Positions 6,801 through 7,196 of a DNA stretch of 7,196 nucleotides are shown piece by piece. The stretch covers positions 1 to 7,196 of the forward strand of contig PSRF01000410.1 of the NCBI GenBank assembly GCA_003175865.1, given 5' to 3'. Position 1 is the first letter of the stretch. Every line of letters begins with the position of its first letter. The notes under the pieces were generated by a model. It made no database searches and was not told the DNA's origin. It saw only the letters and a list, made by a program, of their open reading frames with translations. This DNA is from Blastocatellia bacterium. Its GTDB lineage: Bacteria > Acidobacteriota > Blastocatellia > Pyrinomonadales > Pyrinomonadaceae. The position numbers were made by a program, and so were the translations under genes.

Positions 6801-7164
6801 ATGTGACGCGTCGTAAATCTCCAGTCGCCAACGTCAACACATAGATGTCTCCGTTGCCAGTACGCGTCGAAACAAACGCCAACTGCTTTCCATCAGGGGA
6901 GTACATCGGGCGAGACTCGGTAGCTGGATGAGACACGAGCAGCGAAGCCACTCCTCCCATTGCGCTTACCGTCCAAATGTCTCCTCCAGAAACAAATGCG
7001 ATCTCTTTGCGATCTGGAGAGAGTGCTGGCTCACTGAAATACGCTTGAGGTGTGACATCCGACCCCGACTCCACTTTAGCCCCATAGGCAAGCCGTGGAT
7101 TGAGCATTGCCAGCACGGTCAACGCTACAAATGCCAATCGCAGTTCGAGGCTACGAAGAGACAT
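3838..7164 (-). CDS. Exported tricorn-like S41 serine peptidase
   Basis: A 1108-residue homologue of tricorn protease, which degrades oligopeptides. Residues 1-29 look like a Sec signal (Arg4/Arg9, hydrophobic AFVALTVLAML, likely cleavage near AYGA), implying a periplasmic or secreted protein. PD40-type blade motifs (SPDG and variants) occur at 49, 89, 133, 181, 242, 292, then 347, 388, 432, 479, 525, 637 and 686: 13 blades, matching tricorn's six- plus seven-bladed propellers. A Pro/Ser/Thr linker (about 571-610) interrupts the second. The core follows: C1 (about 720-790) with Ser785-His786; PDZ (about 795-890); and C2 with VVDIRNNSGG (948-957), nucleophile candidate Ser1008 then Asp1009 in NQHSLSDAEDF, and Glu1064 in MELHPRPVDVEV. 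These align with tricorn Ser745/His746, Ser965/Asp966 and Glu1023. Length is close to the family's (about 1070) and the frame is intact, so activity is likely. ATG 7164 is supported by GGGAGG and the signal peptide; the promoter lies outside the window. Confidence 0.93.
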   Translation of the reverse strand: MSLRSLELRLAFVALTVLAMLNPRLAYGAKVESGSDVTPQAYFSEPALSPDRKEIAFVSGGDIWTVSAMGGVASLLVSHPATESRPMYSPDGKQLAFVSTRTGNGDIYVLTLATGDLRRVTFDDALDQLDGWSRDGQWIYFSSTSRDIGGLNDLYRVNLAGGTPMQVSADRYTNEYFGAPAPDGSSVAFTARGIASGQWWRKGHSHIDESEIWLLRNLESGNATYERITQPGGAKEMWPMWSLDGRSLFYVSDRADGNRVGTQNIWTTNPGKATYRRLSNFTEGRVLWPSISYDGREIVFEHDFHIWKLDTESGKAAEVQLTRRGAAAGPAVEHLRLTDQISELQLSPDGKKIAFVIRGEVFAASASEGGDAARVSSTPAEESQVTWSPDSRHLAYVSDRDGTPHIFYYDFSNSSETQLTSDAADDSTPIFSPDGKSLAFLRGTRELRVLDLKAKKERVVASGTFERAPLISDRPFVWSPDSKWIAYVPLGERQFKNVYITSVDNGSSKPATFLANVFSNSLSWSPDGTFLLFDTGQRTETFQLARVDLIPRTPRYREDQFRDLFKEETPRSLTSVTRSTEAPRESVAPSATPSASPSTSPEDKKPTTKPVQVVFDDIRKRLSLLPVGVDVNYQAISPDGKSLVMIANVANQSNLYLYPLDELAREPAVAKQLTATAGFKSSAQFSPDNKEIFYLENGRIGVVSLDGRTRSLSVTAEMDVDFSREKMEVFHQAWSYLRDFFYDSNYHSANWQEVKTTYEPLVAGARTSDELRRLLQLMVGELNASHLGASAPASVTQATTGRLGLRFDRREYENNGRLRVTEVIALSPASLAGTVKTGDYIVAVDGRAIDQHTNLDDQLNYKIGRRVTLTVASNADGAGKREVVVRPVNGPTERALLYRQWVERNREYVARISNGRLGYVHMFDMGSGSLNQLYIDLDAENQARDGVVVDIRNNSGGFVNVYAIDVLARRGYLTMTLRGLRGAPARTVLGQRSLDRPTILVTNQHSLSDAEDFTEGYRTLRLGQVVGEPTAGWIIYTWNQSLIDGTILRLPRMRITANDGTDMELHPRPVDVEVTRPIGETLTDRDSQLDTAVRVLLKQLGSPQTTGN
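5335..5433 (-). other. Pro/Ser/Thr-rich linker inside the tricorn-like peptidase
   Basis: Residues about 578-610 are almost all Pro, Ser, Thr, Ala, Glu and Lys (for example APSATPSASPSTSPEDKK). They sit between the blade motifs at 525 and 637, which are 112 residues apart where neighbours are 41-55 apart. The linker is probably disordered and surface-exposed. It leaves the flanking conserved pieces (LIPRTPRYREDQFRDLF before, VVFDDIRKRLSLLPVG after) intact. Confidence 0.75.
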
Positions 7165-7183
7165 AATTCCTCCCGAGAGAATT
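7165..7183 (-). promoter_or_regulatory. Tricorn-like gene RBS within a small inverted repeat
   Basis: On the - strand GGGAGG (7174-7169) lies four bases before ATG 7164 and is the likely Shine-Dalgarno. It falls inside an imperfect inverted repeat with AATTC and GAATT ends (7183-7165). The mRNA could fold as AAUUC-CU paired with AG-GAAUU, with one bulged U, holding part of the Shine-Dalgarno in the stem and loop. The hairpin is short and AU-rich, so any effect on translation is speculative. Confidence 0.5.
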
Positions 7184-7196
7184 AGAGTTGCTCAGT

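Noticed and set aside
5109..7020. Recurrent CCATCAGG-type DNA words suggesting a DNA repeat array or CRISPR-like pattern
   Set aside because: They encode the SPDG blade motif of the propellers, are irregularly spaced, and vary at synonymous positions.
233..7164. A single new system uniting the lipid transporter with the protease
   Set aside because: The units are on opposite strands, converge, and are separated by a terminator; nothing in the sequence links their functions.

Overview
The window holds five protein genes on two facing strands, with little non-coding DNA between them. Base composition looks close to half G+C (judged by eye). The gene content is a three-gene MCE/Mla-type lipid ABC transporter, a DinB-family protein, and a large exported tricorn-like S41 peptidase. 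This fits a diderm (two-membrane) bacterium. From remembered family wording (the MlaD repeat protein ending NPKKYLTIKFELF, and the bacterial tricorn motif NQHSLSDAEDFTEGY) I lean towards Acidobacteriota, perhaps the Blastocatellia side. That is inference; no rRNA or marker gene is present.

Left part, + strand: about 230 non-coding bases with weak promoter-like words and short repeats come first. They are followed by a tight operon of MlaE-type permease (233-997), MlaF-type ATPase (1016-1918) and MlaD/MCE protein (1930-3075), with gaps of 18 and 11 bases. Together these would form an inner-membrane complex: a permease dimer, an ATPase dimer and an MCE ring that reaches into the periplasm and moves phospholipid or similar lipid between the membranes. 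Nothing here encodes MlaA, MlaB or MlaC. The MlaD protein carries five GxGTxGxL repeats on a long helical C-terminal arm. A palindrome and then a rho-independent terminator (3121-3149) close the operon.

Right part, - strand: a 1108-residue tricorn-like protease (7164 to 3838) has a signal peptide, 13 propeller-blade motifs that fit a 6+7 arrangement, a PDZ domain and an S41 catalytic core with Ser/His/Glu candidates in place. A 155-base gap follows, then a small DinB-family putative metal-binding protein (3682 to 3179). No clear terminator lies between these two genes, so they could be co-transcribed, but a candidate promoter precedes the DinB gene. The - strand genes converge on the Mla operon.

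I see no phage, transposon, CRISPR, toxin-antitoxin or defence island, and no clearly novel multi-gene system. The points most worth checking are the heptad-stepped repeat arm of MlaD, the apparently reduced Mla gene set, and the exported tricorn with an intact 6+7 blade count interrupted by a Pro/Ser/Thr linker.
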